DNA of 64,000 nt from Rotaria socialis (taxonomy: Eukaryota; Rotifera; Eurotatoria; Philodinida; Philodinidae), in contig CAJNYU010003364.1 in assembly GCA_905331475.1 (NCBI GenBank), forward strand, positions 310,001-374,000, written 5' to 3'. Below are positions 36,201 to 47,672 of the stretch, piece after piece; the stretch's first letter is position 1, and every line of letters starts with the position of its first letter. The notes under the pieces were generated by a model. It was given only the letters and a program-made list of their open reading frames with translations, made no database searches and was not told the DNA's origin. The position numbers were made by a program, and so were the translations under genes.

Positions 36201-39200
36201 TGATGGAATAAATTGATTTTGTCATTTAAAACTATAATTTGATTTGCTTTTCCAAGAAAGTTTCAAAAGAACTTTTATGACCAGTTTTCTCAGTAAAATG
36301 TCCGTGCTTGCTACGTAGTTTGATCTGACCTCCGAAAAACTGACCAAGGCAAGCGATTAGTACTTATTCAATAAGTTTACAATGACATGAATATTCTATA
36401 GTCAAAATTAAGATGCTCTAGGCAACATACTACTCTATTATAAAAAAAAATACCCATTTTCATGACCTCTCAGTAACAACAATAACAGACAAAGTCATTT
36501 TCGTCTATATTAAAGATAAATGATAAAAATAATAAACCAGACCGAACAAAAACAAATGATATTAATGTTGTTTTTAGTGTTTCGATTTAATTCTTCTATA
36601 ATATAGTATTATTAATTATATAATAATACAATATGAAATCTATAGAATCTTTGATTTCTGTACCTTTATTTTGTTGAAATATAACATAAATAAATGATTT
36701 AGAGAGAAACAAATATCATCAAGTGTTCATCGCGAAAAAGAATCATTAGAATCAAATGTTCATAAACTTGTGTATGTAAAATAAATAAGAATTTTTTGAA
36801 TTTTTTATTCTTCGATTATCTGTAATTTTTTAGAGAAGTTAATAAGAAGCTTCGTGATGAAAACGACTCATTACGTGCTATCATCGAATCAAATAACAAT
36901 AATGTTGTATCTTCCGATGTTTGCATTTTATCAAAAGATTTCTATAAAAATAATAATTCGTTTTCATTATAATAGATTGCTTTGGTATCAAAAAGATCAA
37001 TGTCTCGAAGTGGATCAATTCTTGAAAACTATTGGAATAATCATTTGAAAGCAGAATGGTAAGTTGTAAGGATTGATGTAAGTCTGAAGATATGAGCATA
37101 CATGACCAATTTCACTTATCCTACATCTGTATCCACTGCTATCAGAATAAACTTTATATTTGTATAAATTAGTGCGTCATCATCCTATATGTCAACAACT
37201 CAACAGCAACCAACGCTTGGAAGATTTGATTCATTCGATATCGACTCAGCTGACGAACCAGGTATACGTAGAAACAATTCTTCATCTAAATCCAGGTTAG
37301 ATGTTACACATATTTTATCACCGAAAAATTTACCAGCAATATCAAGTGTATTTCCTTTTGATAAAAATGCTCCGAAGAACAATACTATGAACGGTTTGTT
37401 TTTGTTTTTACATATGAATGTGGTGATGAAAAATCTGCATGTGATTCATTGGAAAAGCAAAAAAAAAGACTTCTTCTATTCTTGAGGCTTTAACCTGATT
37501 CAATTTTATATATACACATGTTTATTATAATTATTAACGATATTGTTTTTCCATTTGATGTCAATAGATAGTGGTTTATCAATAACAACCGTACGTGATG
37601 CAACCGAACTTGAATCAGATCGGGAAGTGAACCCTAATAAAGAATCTTTATCGAGACATTCAAAACAATATCGATCCATGCCAGTCAAACGAAATAATCA
37701 TGATACTGATTCTGATGAGGTAGTAGTTCGACATTTGATAGCTTTGTCAAAAATATAAATTATTTCCATGAATTTTACTAGAAGTCGATGGATCGTAATA
37801 ATCCAAAGCGATGGTCTCAACATCGTTCATTAAAGCGAACATCTCCAAATGGGCATACATCAACAACAACTTTGATTAATTCATCAGTACCATCTAATTC
37901 AAGATCAACACGAAAACACGGTGGACCAAAAGTAACTGATGTTCAAAGAGATCAACAAATCTTAAATCATCCATTTGAGTAAGTAAAACAAAAATTCTTC
38001 TAACACTGTCATAATCTATTTTTCTTTTGATTCAGTCGGATGTTTAAAGTAGTTTTTTGTGGTGATGCTGCTGTTGGTAAAAGTACATTAATAATGCGTT
38101 TATGTAAAGGAAAATTTGTTTCGAACATAAATTCTACACTGGGTGTTGACTTTCAAAATAAACAGCTTGAATTAGATTCAAAACGTATTGCCGTACAATT
38201 ATGGGATACAGCTGGACAAGAAAGGTAATATACATCGAAATGTTTTGTGTTTATTTATTTGGTAAAATACCGAGCTATTCGATTTTTGAATAGAGATCAT
38301 AAAGTTACCCAGAAAAGTTTTGATCTAAATATATATTCAAACGATGTTTGCTAGTGAAACAGAACTCATTAAGGAAATCAGAGAAGTCTCAAAACAAATT
38401 TATGTACATTAAAAGTATCCAGTCACTTTAGTTTCGTTGTTTACTTTTTTGGTGCTTTCGATGTCCTTAGAATAACATTGCCCATGTTTATTTTTAAAGT
38501 CGCGTTTAAATATGAAGAAAATCTTATTTTTTATCATATTAGTAAAATGAAATCAGGAGAAGAACAAATCAGTGCATATAGAAGCATATCAATTTGAAGT
38601 ATTAAGAAAATAGATTTTAGTCAATCTCACATTCACAACAAAGAGAAATTCAATTTTCTCGCCAATCAAATCATATTTTTTTTAAATATGGCAATTAAAC
38701 TTTCTTTATTTAAGTTTCTTTCCTAACCATCGTTTGAATGTAACTAAATATAATTTTTATCAGTAATTGGATGAGTTCTTTCCAACAAAGTGCAAAAAAG
38801 TGTTGCTCGAATTTCGAATATATGAGACATTTGAAATTTAATATTGTTTTCGTTCTTCTTAAAGATTTCGAAGTGTGACAAAATCATATTTTCGTGGATG
38901 TGATGGTGTTATTCTTGTTTATGATTCTACATATGAACGATCATTTCTCAATGTTCGCGAATGGATTGATACAATCACTGAATCAACGCCAAAAAAAGTT
39001 TCGATTATGTTGGTTGCAAATAAAATTGATTTAAGAAATCAAATGCGTGCAGAAGGAAGAAGAGTTGTTGAATATGATGATGGAGCAAAATTAGCTAAAG
39101 TTTGTTTTCGCCATAAAAGAGTAATACAAATTTTGGAAAAAATGTTTTTTAATTTTTTAGGAATATCAAGCGTTATTTATTGAAACCAGCGCAAAAGATG

Positions 39201-39392
39201 GTACTAATTCCGACGAAGCTCTTATTGAATTAGCTCGGTATGTATACAATTAATTTTTGTCAAGAAAAGTGATGAATTTTATTTTTTTGTAGGGACATGA
39301 AATGTAATGAAGACATAGAAATTCATCGATCACCCGGTATTGATTTAGATAAAACAATAAAAAAATCAACTTGTTGTGGAAGTCGTTCTTAA
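33286..39392 (+). CDS. RASEF: RASEF-like large Rab GTPase (EF-hand, coiled coil, Rab)
   Basis: Three-part protein of the RASEF/Rab44 family, which couples Ca2+ binding to vesicle transport. Exon 1 (33286-33638) has two EF-hand loops, [12 protein letters not shown] and [12 protein letters not shown], then an acidic Glu run. After a 924-bp intron, exons from 34563 encode a long coiled coil ([17 protein letters not shown] onward, to about 36900). Ser-rich linker exons occupy 37180-37980. The Rab domain starts [16 protein letters not shown] and shows all five G motifs: GDAAVGKS, the Thr in STLGVDF, WDTAGQE, NKID and ETSAKDG. The C-terminus STCCGSRS holds a CC pair a few residues from the end, suitable for prenylation only if unconventional processing is used. 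About a dozen introns. Domain order is complete, so this looks functional. Confidence 0.93.
33992..34076 (+). repeat. Polypurine (GA-rich) tract
   Basis: About 85 bases almost entirely A/G on the plus strand, inside the first RASEF intron. It creates an open frame of Lys/Glu-rich codons that is not believable as an exon. Such mirror-like purine tracts can form triplex DNA; that is general knowledge, not shown here. Confidence 0.8.
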
Positions 39393-39713
39393 ACGAAAAA
39401 TACTACTAAAAGATCTTTTACTCGTTATTCGACTCTCCATTATCTGTTATATATGTATACATATCTATTGTTTTTCTAATTGATTGACAGAGTCGAATAA
39501 TGATTTGTTGTTTTTCTTTTTTTGTTTCATATTTTTAAATATTTGATTGGAACAAGCGTAATTTATTTTCTTGAATATCTTAAACAGTTTAACTTTTTCA
39601 GTTGTATATAAACTTTTTTCTGTTGAATTGTACGTTAATTCTCTGAAATTTTGTTTGTTACTTTTTTTTCAGTTCTCGTTTTTCTCCTTTTTATCATGAA
39701 ATACATATGATGA
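39393..39713. other. Convergent intergenic region, RASEF / calmodulin-like
   Basis: About 320 bp of T-rich sequence between two 3' ends, presumably both 3' UTRs. No AATAAA was identified with confidence. Confidence 0.5.
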
Positions 39714-40937
39714 TTATTTTCTCGGTGCTGTATTGTTTATCATTATTAGTACGAATTCATCGTAATTTACTGAAAATAAGAACAGATGACATTTTGTTTT
39801 TTCCATAGAATAATGTTTTATTTTAAATTTTACTTCGCCCATCACCATCAATATCTGCTTCAGCGATCATTTCAAGAACATCTTCATCTGTCGGCCGATC
39901 GCCTGTTGCTTGAAGAACTAGAATGTGAACATTCCAGAGTTAGACGAATTTAGAATTTGCATTAGACATAAGATAGGATAGTTTCATTTGAAGTCAAGTT
40001 TCAGAAACAAATGATTACAGATATTAACAAAAGAAAAGGTTGATCCTTTCAAACAAACTTTGGGACAAAATTATAATTACTGCGTTCATGTCGGATCCAT
40101 TAGTAATTAATTATTCTAGGCATGTTTAAATATGAATAGATAAATTGGATTATTTCAAACTTAACTAATACAGAGCTAAACAAATTTTTAATAGGAAAAA
40201 TTATGAAATATTTATTGTTGACAAAAAATGACATTCGAAATAATAATATTCAATGAATTTTCAAATCATAATCATAATCATATGAACTGACTTGATTCTT
40301 TCTCTATAATAATAATAATCATGGAATAGCCACTAAATACCTGTCCGCAATTCTTCCATTGTTATAAATCCATTTCGATCGAGATCTACTTGTATAAAAA
40401 TACTGCATCAATGTTTCTTTCGTCGAAATATTTATCAATACCAAATACTTGAAAAGCCCGAAATAATTCTTCACGTGAATTTTTATTCGTATCAACTGCT
40501 TTCTTAACCATATCTTAATATTAAAATCTATTAATTAATAGATTAGGTAATCTTTTTTCGTTTATTATTACCAACAAATTCTACAAATGAAATACTACCA
40601 CTTTGATCTGCATCAACTTCACGGATCATATCTTGTAGTTCTTCTTCACTTGGATCTAAACCCATTTGATCAAGAACAATACGTAATTCTATTATGAATA
40701 TGATCATGCATACAAAATCTTAACATGAATTAAACGAAAAACCTGAAAGTGTGATACTTCCCTGAAATTATGTATCAATTGAGTAAATCCAATTAAAAAT
40801 TTTGTTTCTCTTACATCACCATTTTGATCAAATACACGAAAAGCTTCTCGTAGTTCTTCTAATTCTTCTGGACTTATATTATCAAATGCTTTAATAGTCA
40901 CATTTCCTGGTGATGAACGACTACGTTGCTCAGACAT
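39714..40937 (-). CDS. Calmodulin-like protein with four EF-hands
   Basis: Calcium sensor of the calmodulin/troponin C type, about 165 residues with an N-terminal extension (MSEQRSRSSPGNVTIKAF). Correct splicing restores four loops: DQNGDGSITLSE, DADQSGSISFVE, DLDRNGFITMEE and DIDGDGRINYDE; all keep acidic residues at positions 1, 3 and 12. Loop 1 spans a 19-nt microexon (40743-40761). A 53-nt intron (40389-40441) removes an apparent in-frame stop between loops 2 and 3. The last exon begins after a further intron and encodes NYDEFVLIMINNTAPRK and the stop at 39714. The gene is convergent with RASEF and divergent from WBP2. Confidence 0.88.
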
Positions 40938-41286
40938 TTAAGCACCAGTATTTAAAAAAATATGTATGTCTTGCGCGCCGATTCAAAATAGAATATTAAT
41001 ATTCAAGCATAGAATTCAATAGATGACGCCATCATCTAATTGATATAAACTATGAAATATTTAAATTTAACTTTTCTATTTTAGTTCTATCGAATTATTT
41101 GGAAAATATTCAAAATTTCAAAAATTCCTGATCATAATGATTTACTCGAAGGTATATGAAGATGAACTGCGAAGTGTCCATCGATTGGTTCATTTGTGCA
41201 CTTGTGAAAGAAGAATAACAGTTCGTTACTCCGAGAGAAAAACATTCATACTCTGTAATTTTAACTTGTAAACTACGACTTTTATT
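40938..41286. promoter_or_regulatory. Divergent intergenic region, calmodulin-like / WBP2
   Basis: 350 bp between divergent starts must hold both promoters. AT-rich, without a clear TATA box. Confidence 0.5.
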
Positions 41287-44200
41287 ATGTCGATTAATCA
41301 AGCACATTATCAAAATGGTCTATTACTTTATCAAGGTGAACAGTAAGTAAACTATTATGATATTTTAATCTATTTTCTCGTTTATTTTCTTCTAATTAGA
41401 ATTGTAAATCATTCTAAAAATGTAACATTATCGTTTGATGATGCTAGCCGAGAATGCAATGAATTATTTCGTGGAAAACATAAAGGAATAATGTTTGTAA
41501 CAACTCATCGAATGATATTTCTTAGTAGTGATCAACGTGATAATCTGATGTCATTTGCAGTGGCTTTTATGTATATGAAAAATTTACATGTTGAACAGCC
41601 TTTATTTGGTGCAAACTATATTTCGGGTGTAGTAGGTGCACATCCAAACGGTTAGTTTATTTTATTTTATTTTTAATTTTGAAAACTACATGATTCTATT
41701 GATATTGATGACGTTTATGATCATGTTCTTGACGGAAAATACGATGTGGTCGTTTTTGTCCGTGACGATAATCCTCATCATGATGGTGATAATCATGTTC
41801 ACGATGATTATACTTGTTTCGTGAACCATTTCTACTATAACCTCTTGTTGTTTTTTTGCTCCATTTTTGTGCTTGTGCTGTTGTATCACATGCAAACCAC
41901 CCATTTGATATCTGTTTTGGATAACCCGATATTGTCTTTCCATATGTTGAATCATAAACATAAACATGATTTCGTGTAAATATATAATGCCGTTTATTAT
42001 ATGTAAAACCTGAATGAATAGATTCTTTTGGTGGCGAATCAAATAGTTTGCGAATGGGATATTGTGGTAAATCTCTATGGTGATTCAATTCATTGAAATA
42101 ATAAGCGAAATTATTTTTTATTAAATAGATTGAATTATTATGAAATAGAGCAATGTGAGGATTTTGTGGATAATTTTTTCCATTGATTTGATGTGGCCCT
42201 TCAATAGACCAAAGTGTTCTCACTTTCCACATATCATGATCACGAAATAAATATGTATAACCAGTTACTGACTTTACACAAGCTGTTATTGTTGTATCTG
42301 TTAAAGATCGAAAATGTTCACTAATTAATTTTGGTTGACGATCCCATACATGTTTAGCTCGTCCACGATATCTCCATGCATGATTATCTTTGAATAAATA
42401 AAGTTCGCCATCAGGACCCTCACAACCAGTTTGAAAATCTCCTGAACACCAATTATTCAATGGTAATCCATTAGAAGAAGTAGTTGTTTTTATTGATGGT
42501 GATGATGATGATGCTGTTTTTGTTGTTGTTGATTCAATTATTGGTCTATCATTAGGTTTACCATATAATTTTTGAATACCTTGTTGATCATCATCGGAAA
42601 TATTATAATCTGCACTATATTGTTGATAAACAGGAAACATCAAAGAGTTTTCTTCAAACGAATGTCCTAAACCAAGTGCATGACCAATTTCATGTGCAGC
42701 AACAAGTCTTAATGTATACTGTTCATCTTGATCTGTATAATCATCGGAAAACATTTCATCATCATCAAAATGTATATCACCGCTTTTCGGGAAAAAAGCA
42801 TGTGCTAATGTTTTGCCTGGACCATCGAATGCGTATCCATCATCATGATCTTTCGAAACAAATCTTACTTTTAAGTCAGCTGTTTCTTTGGCTGAAGTCA
42901 TTTCAAATTTAAGCCCAGAATATTTTTCCCAATCATTAAATGCTTGAAACAGTATACGACGCAGTTGATCTTTTGATTTGAGTTGTTTCTGTTGTTTTGG
43001 ATATTCCGCGATAAACCATTTGAGATTTTTTTTTGTCCAAACATTTTCTTGTGTAACATAACTTACAGGATTATTTTCCTTCATAGATCGTCCTTGAGTT
43101 AATGGTGCCGATTGAAGTCGTTCAACTTGCATAGTATTTCCAAAGCTACCTATATCAGGATTTCCACAACGTGATCGTTTCATAAATTGTCTAGTTTGCT
43201 CATCAAGTTCACCCGTTTCCTAAATATATATCTACATACGTAATATTTTCATCGATTGAGTAAATCTAACTTACAGGTAATTTATAAAGACGCTGAAACT
43301 TTCTAATACCTTCATTGTGGTACGATTTATCATGACTCGAATAAAGTCGACTTTGAACTTGTGTTGTATAGCCAAACTGTTCTAAATATCGATAGTAATC
43401 TGTTTCAGACTTAGTACTAATACAAATCTGGACATGGCTTATGGCAACGAGAAACAATACGTATACGATTTGTTTCATCTTCATCATTGAATTGATTCTC
43501 GTTTTTACTTTGTTTTAATTTACCTTTCGAATCAATCAATTGATAAGAATATATGTTTTGACTAAAATTTATCAAGGTTTTTGTTTTCTTTTATTGATTA
43601 GGTGGATTTCAAGGTGAAGTCAAATTTCAATTAACTTATTCATCTGGTGGTGCCATTGATGCGAGTACAGCATTACGTGACGTTCATTCGATCTGTGAGT
43701 CACTATTGTCATACTCATCAAAAGTTCATGTTTGTTTTTCTTCACAATAAACAGTTCATCAACAAACTGAAGAAGTTCCACCGTATGTCGTGTATTTCAT
43801 TTTTGATTAATGTTTATATTTTCTTTTTGATTTTGTTACTTGTAGATCTTATGGTATAGCTGCAGCTAATCTCTATGAACCACCACCACCACCATCATAT
43901 GAATCAGCACAATCTATGAATAATCATTTTGCAGGTAAATTATGCAAAAAGAAAAACAAAACGCAAATTTCTATATAAAATTTTATTTCGACAAATTATA
44001 GAAACAACAATGTATGTTTCGCAATCTCAAGCACCATATGAAGGAGTTTATCAAAGACAATCAACAGGCTTACCAAAAGCAGAATTCACTCCACAATATC
44101 CTTCAATGTCAAATGGATATCAAACACATTCCGATTATCAAAATAATGGTTTTGGTGGGCAAATTAATGAAAAACAAGTTTGTTTTATCATTTTCTTTTT

Positions 44201-44298
44201 AACATTTAATTATTTACTTTAACTAAATATAGAATTATCAAATGCCACCATCCTATGAACAAGCGCAATATGAATTCCAAGAAAAGAAACATACTTAA
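41287..44298 (+). CDS. WBP2: WW domain-binding protein 2 (GRAM domain)
   Basis: WBP2 is a transcription co-activator that binds WW-domain proteins such as YAP and NEDD4-family ligases. Exon 1 encodes MSINQAHYQNGLLYQGEQ. Exon 2 has the GRAM-like fold with TTHRMIFLSSD and QPLFGANYISG; the domain then resumes after a 1951-bp intron (41651-43601) with GGFQGEVKFQLTYSSGGA. Two PPxY ligands follow, PPPPPSYE (about 43885) and MPPSYEQ (about 44245), both WW-binding. About 300 residues. The oversized intron hosts a complete metalloproteinase gene on the other strand. The stop is at 44296-44298, with DPP starting 240 bp later on the same strand. Confidence 0.92.
41696..43487 (-). CDS. Secreted matrix metalloproteinase, nested in a WBP2 intron
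   Basis: Zinc endopeptidase of the MMP family. Two exons: 43487 to about 43277 (signal peptide MMKMKQIVYVLFLVAISHVQ and the start of the propeptide, with peptidoglycan-binding-like IRKFQRLYKLP) and about 43219-41696. The cysteine switch reads RCGNPD (usual PRCGVPD). The zinc site HEIGHALGLGH is at about residue 247, with the Met-turn in SLMFP. A Ser/Thr-rich hinge leads to a four-bladed hemopexin domain bounded by two cysteines (WCSGDF and WFACD). A tail of about 55 residues rich in His, Arg and Tyr follows, unusual for MMPs. There is no furin site or GPI signal. About 580 residues. Whole CDS lies between the WBP2 splice sites, leaving 45 and 114 bp. Confidence 0.95.
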
Positions 44299-44527
44299 AT
44301 CTCAGTGGGATCAAATCCGCAATGATAATATATAGATATATTTTTAACCTTATCAATTTTTAAAATATTGCTTCTATTCAGTTTTATATGTTGTATGCGT
44401 TGTTTATCTACTCGCAAAGTCAAACATTGAATCTTTTTGTTTTTGGCAATCAATAATGATCTGAAATATTTTTGTTGTTATTGTGCAATAATGAAAATAT
44501 ATATGTAATTTGAATGAAATATGATTA

Positions 44528-44537
44528 TACATTGTAG
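44528..44537 (+). promoter_or_regulatory. Splice-acceptor-like ATTGTAG abutting the DPP start
   Basis: TACATTGTAG is followed directly by the ATG at 44538, the third gene start in this window with that arrangement. The pyrimidine tract is weak. Confidence 0.35.
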
Positions 44538-47504
44538 ATGCCCAATCGATCGATAACAAGTAGAGATGTGGCATCATTACCACAGCCTGGTTTTAATCTA
44601 GCTGAATCAATAAAATTTAGTCCTGATGATACATTTTTAACATATCTTCGTTCACCTAATCAAACATTAACAAGACAACTTTATGCGTATAATATCCAGA
44701 CAGAAAAAGAATTTGTTTATGCCGAACTTGGTGTAGGTGATGGAAAAACAGAAGAAAATCTTTCAATTGAAGAAAAACTACGACGAGAAGTGTGTTTTTT
44801 TTTCGAAATTCTACATATAAACATAATTATATATAAAACTATTTGTATCAGATCAGAAAATAATGGCAAGAGAAAAGTCTTGGATTGAAATGATTATTTT
44901 CAAATCAGAAATATGTACATCATGCAGACAAAGTAATGTGGACTGTTAGAGACATTGAACGGAGTGCTGTCGTCAATTTAAGAAAAAACTGGTGTTCGAA
45001 TTGTGTATTAAAGATTTACATAGAATAGTTTCTGATAAAAGATCCAAATCAATGTGATTTTTTTCTATCTTAAGAAATATCTAAGATATAAAGTGTATTT
45101 TAAATTGCTTGTATTAATGACGAACAAAAATCAATGTTCATATTTCAGGATACGAGCACATAAAGTTATGTAAATCTTTGATAGTAAACCATTCGTGCTA
45201 CGAACTATCCATAGGCAAATGTTCTTTATCTGTGATGTTTCTCATGTACAGTCTGAAATATAGTTATTTTTTCTCTCAAAATGTTATCTCCTTTGTAATG
45301 ATCTTAGCTGTATTCAGCATCAAAATGAAACAATTGTTAAAATCTGCTTTCTTTTTAATTTAAGCGTCAACGTCAATTAATCACTGGTATAACTCGTTAT
45401 GAATGGCCGAAAAATAAAACTCAATCATTGATGCTTATACCCATTGGTAGTGATCTTTATATTCATGATGGTAAAGAAATTCGTCTTTTGGTTAATGGAT
45501 CTAATCAACCATCAATAATTGATCCAAAACTTTCACCTGACGGTTCATTTGTTGCATACGTTCAAAATTGTGAACTTTATTGTGTATCAACAGCAAAATC
45601 ATCATTTTCACAGCCACGTCAATTGACATTCGATGCACGTGGCCAACCAAATAAAATGAATGGTGTTGCAGAGTTCATTGCTCAAGAAGAAATGGAACGA
45701 AGTGAAGGTTTTTGGTGGTCTGATGATTCACGTTTTATTGCATTCACTCAAGTTGACGAGTCAAATGTGCCAGTATTTCGTATTCCACATTCTGGTTCGG
45801 ATAATCCTGATGAAGTAAAATAGCAACTAAATAAAATTGTCTTTTCTTTTCTTAAATAGTACGAAAATTATTTAGATTGAAGAACATCGATATCCATTTG
45901 CTGGTAAAACAAATGTTAAAGTTACTGTTGGTATTATTGATCTAGCCGATCAAAAAACAACAACACCTAACATTGATTGGATTGACTTAAGTTCATTTCA
46001 TGATCATTATATAGCACGTGTAAATTTTTTCCCTGACAATAGCCTTGCTTTACAAATAGAAAATCGACAACAAACAAAATTACAATTATATCAATATGAT
46101 TTTTTAAATAAAAAATCATTAAAATTACTAATCGAAGAAATAAGCCAATCTTGGATTAATTTACATGACTCTTTTCGTACATTGAAAAAAACACCAACAC
46201 AATTTATATGGACTAGTGAAAGAACTGGTTTTATGCATTTAGAATTATATGATTTAACTAGTGGCAAATTAATAAAAGCATTGACTAGTGGCGATTGGGT
46301 TGTACAACGTGTTGTTGATGTTGATGAAGCTAATTCTACTATTTATTTTCTTGCTAATCGTGAAACACCCATGGAAGTACATCTTTATAGTGTTAATTAT
46401 AATGATGATATACCGAAAATAGATCGTATAACACAAGAAGTTGGTTGTCATGCTGTTTACTCTTTTAATCGAACATACGAATATTGTATAACACAATGGA
46501 GTTCCATAGAACAATGTCCACTTATAAGAATATTAGATGTAAAAAAGAAAGAAATTCTTAAAACATTAGATCATTTACAGCAAGAGCAAGTGCAAAGTAT
46601 AGAACAATTTAATTTTGTTAAACCTCAATTATTAAAAATACAAAATCGAAATAATCAAACACTTTATTGCGCAGTATATAAACCAGATGATGCACAAGGC
46701 CGATATCAAAGACCATATCCAACACTTGTATCAGTTTATGGTGGACCACATCTTCAACGGTATGTGTTTTTTAGAGATATTTAGCTTATTTTTTTAATTC
46801 ATCGTTCTTTTCTTTTCTAGTGTAATAAATTCTTGGTCATTGCGCACAGATATGCGCTGTCAACGTTTAGTTGAATCGGGTTATGTCGTAATACGCTTAG
46901 ATAACCGTGGTAGTCCAAATCGAGGTGTATCTTTTGAAAGTGCTATCCGATATGATATGGGCCATTTAGAAATTGAAGATCAAATCGATGGAGTAAACTA
47001 TCTCGTAAAGCAAGGTATTACAGACAAAGCCCGTGTTGGTATCTATGGTTGGTCTTATGGGGGATACATGGCAGCTATGGCATTGGTTCGAGCAAGTGAA
47101 GTTTTTAAACTAGGTATTGCTGGTGCACCGGTTACACACTGGGACGGGTAAATATATAGAAAAAAAAGATTCTAATTATATATATATATGAAAATTGTTT
47201 TAGATATGACACTCATTATACTGAGAGATACATGGGCACACCGGAAGAGAATCCTCGTGGATACGAAATATCAAGTGTAATGTATCATATACATAATTTA
47301 GTAGGTCACTTGATGATAGTGCATGGTCTAATTGATGAAAATGTTCATTTTCGTCATTCGGCTCGTCTTATAAATGCACTTATACGAGCAAATAAACCGT
47401 ATGAACTGATTCTTTTTCCCGATGAACGACATATGCCAAGAAAACTGGATGAACGCATCTATATGGAAGATCGAATGTTCGAATTTATTAGAAAAAACTT
47501 ATAG
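44538..47504 (+). CDS. Dipeptidyl peptidase IV-family serine peptidase (S9B), cytosolic type
   Basis: Prolyl oligopeptidase-clan enzyme that removes N-terminal dipeptides, usually after Pro or Ala. Five exons; the first intron (about 44790-45364) is 575 bp and the others are short. The N-terminal beta-propeller includes RYEWPKN, the substrate-binding Glu segment [20 protein letters not shown] and [16 protein letters not shown]. The alpha/beta-hydrolase domain has the nucleophile in GWSYGG, the Asp in GLIDENV and the His in [16 protein letters not shown] and [16 protein letters not shown] are also typical. About 740 residues. No signal peptide or membrane anchor, unlike DPP4. The DERHMPR and ERYMGTP wording recalls bacterial and plant S9B enzymes more than animal DPP8/9. 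Confidence 0.93.
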
Positions 47505-47672
47505 TTAAATGTTTTTATAATTTTTTTTGAAACACTATCTTTACTCTTATAAAATTTTATAGTAAAATGAGTTAAGGACGATTTTTAAAAAAAAAAGATA
47601 TAAAGAAATGATAAACTAATCGTTTTAGATCTCGTTAAATTTTCCATTATCGGTTAATTGTTTTCGTATAAA

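Noticed and set aside
40389..40441. In-frame stop suggesting a broken calmodulin-like gene
   Set aside because: A 53-nt GT-AG intron removes the stop and restores the third EF-hand loop exactly.
41746..42912. Plus-strand open frames within the MMP region
   Set aside because: Antisense shadows of the metalloproteinase exon, rich in His/Leu because of the MMP codon pattern.
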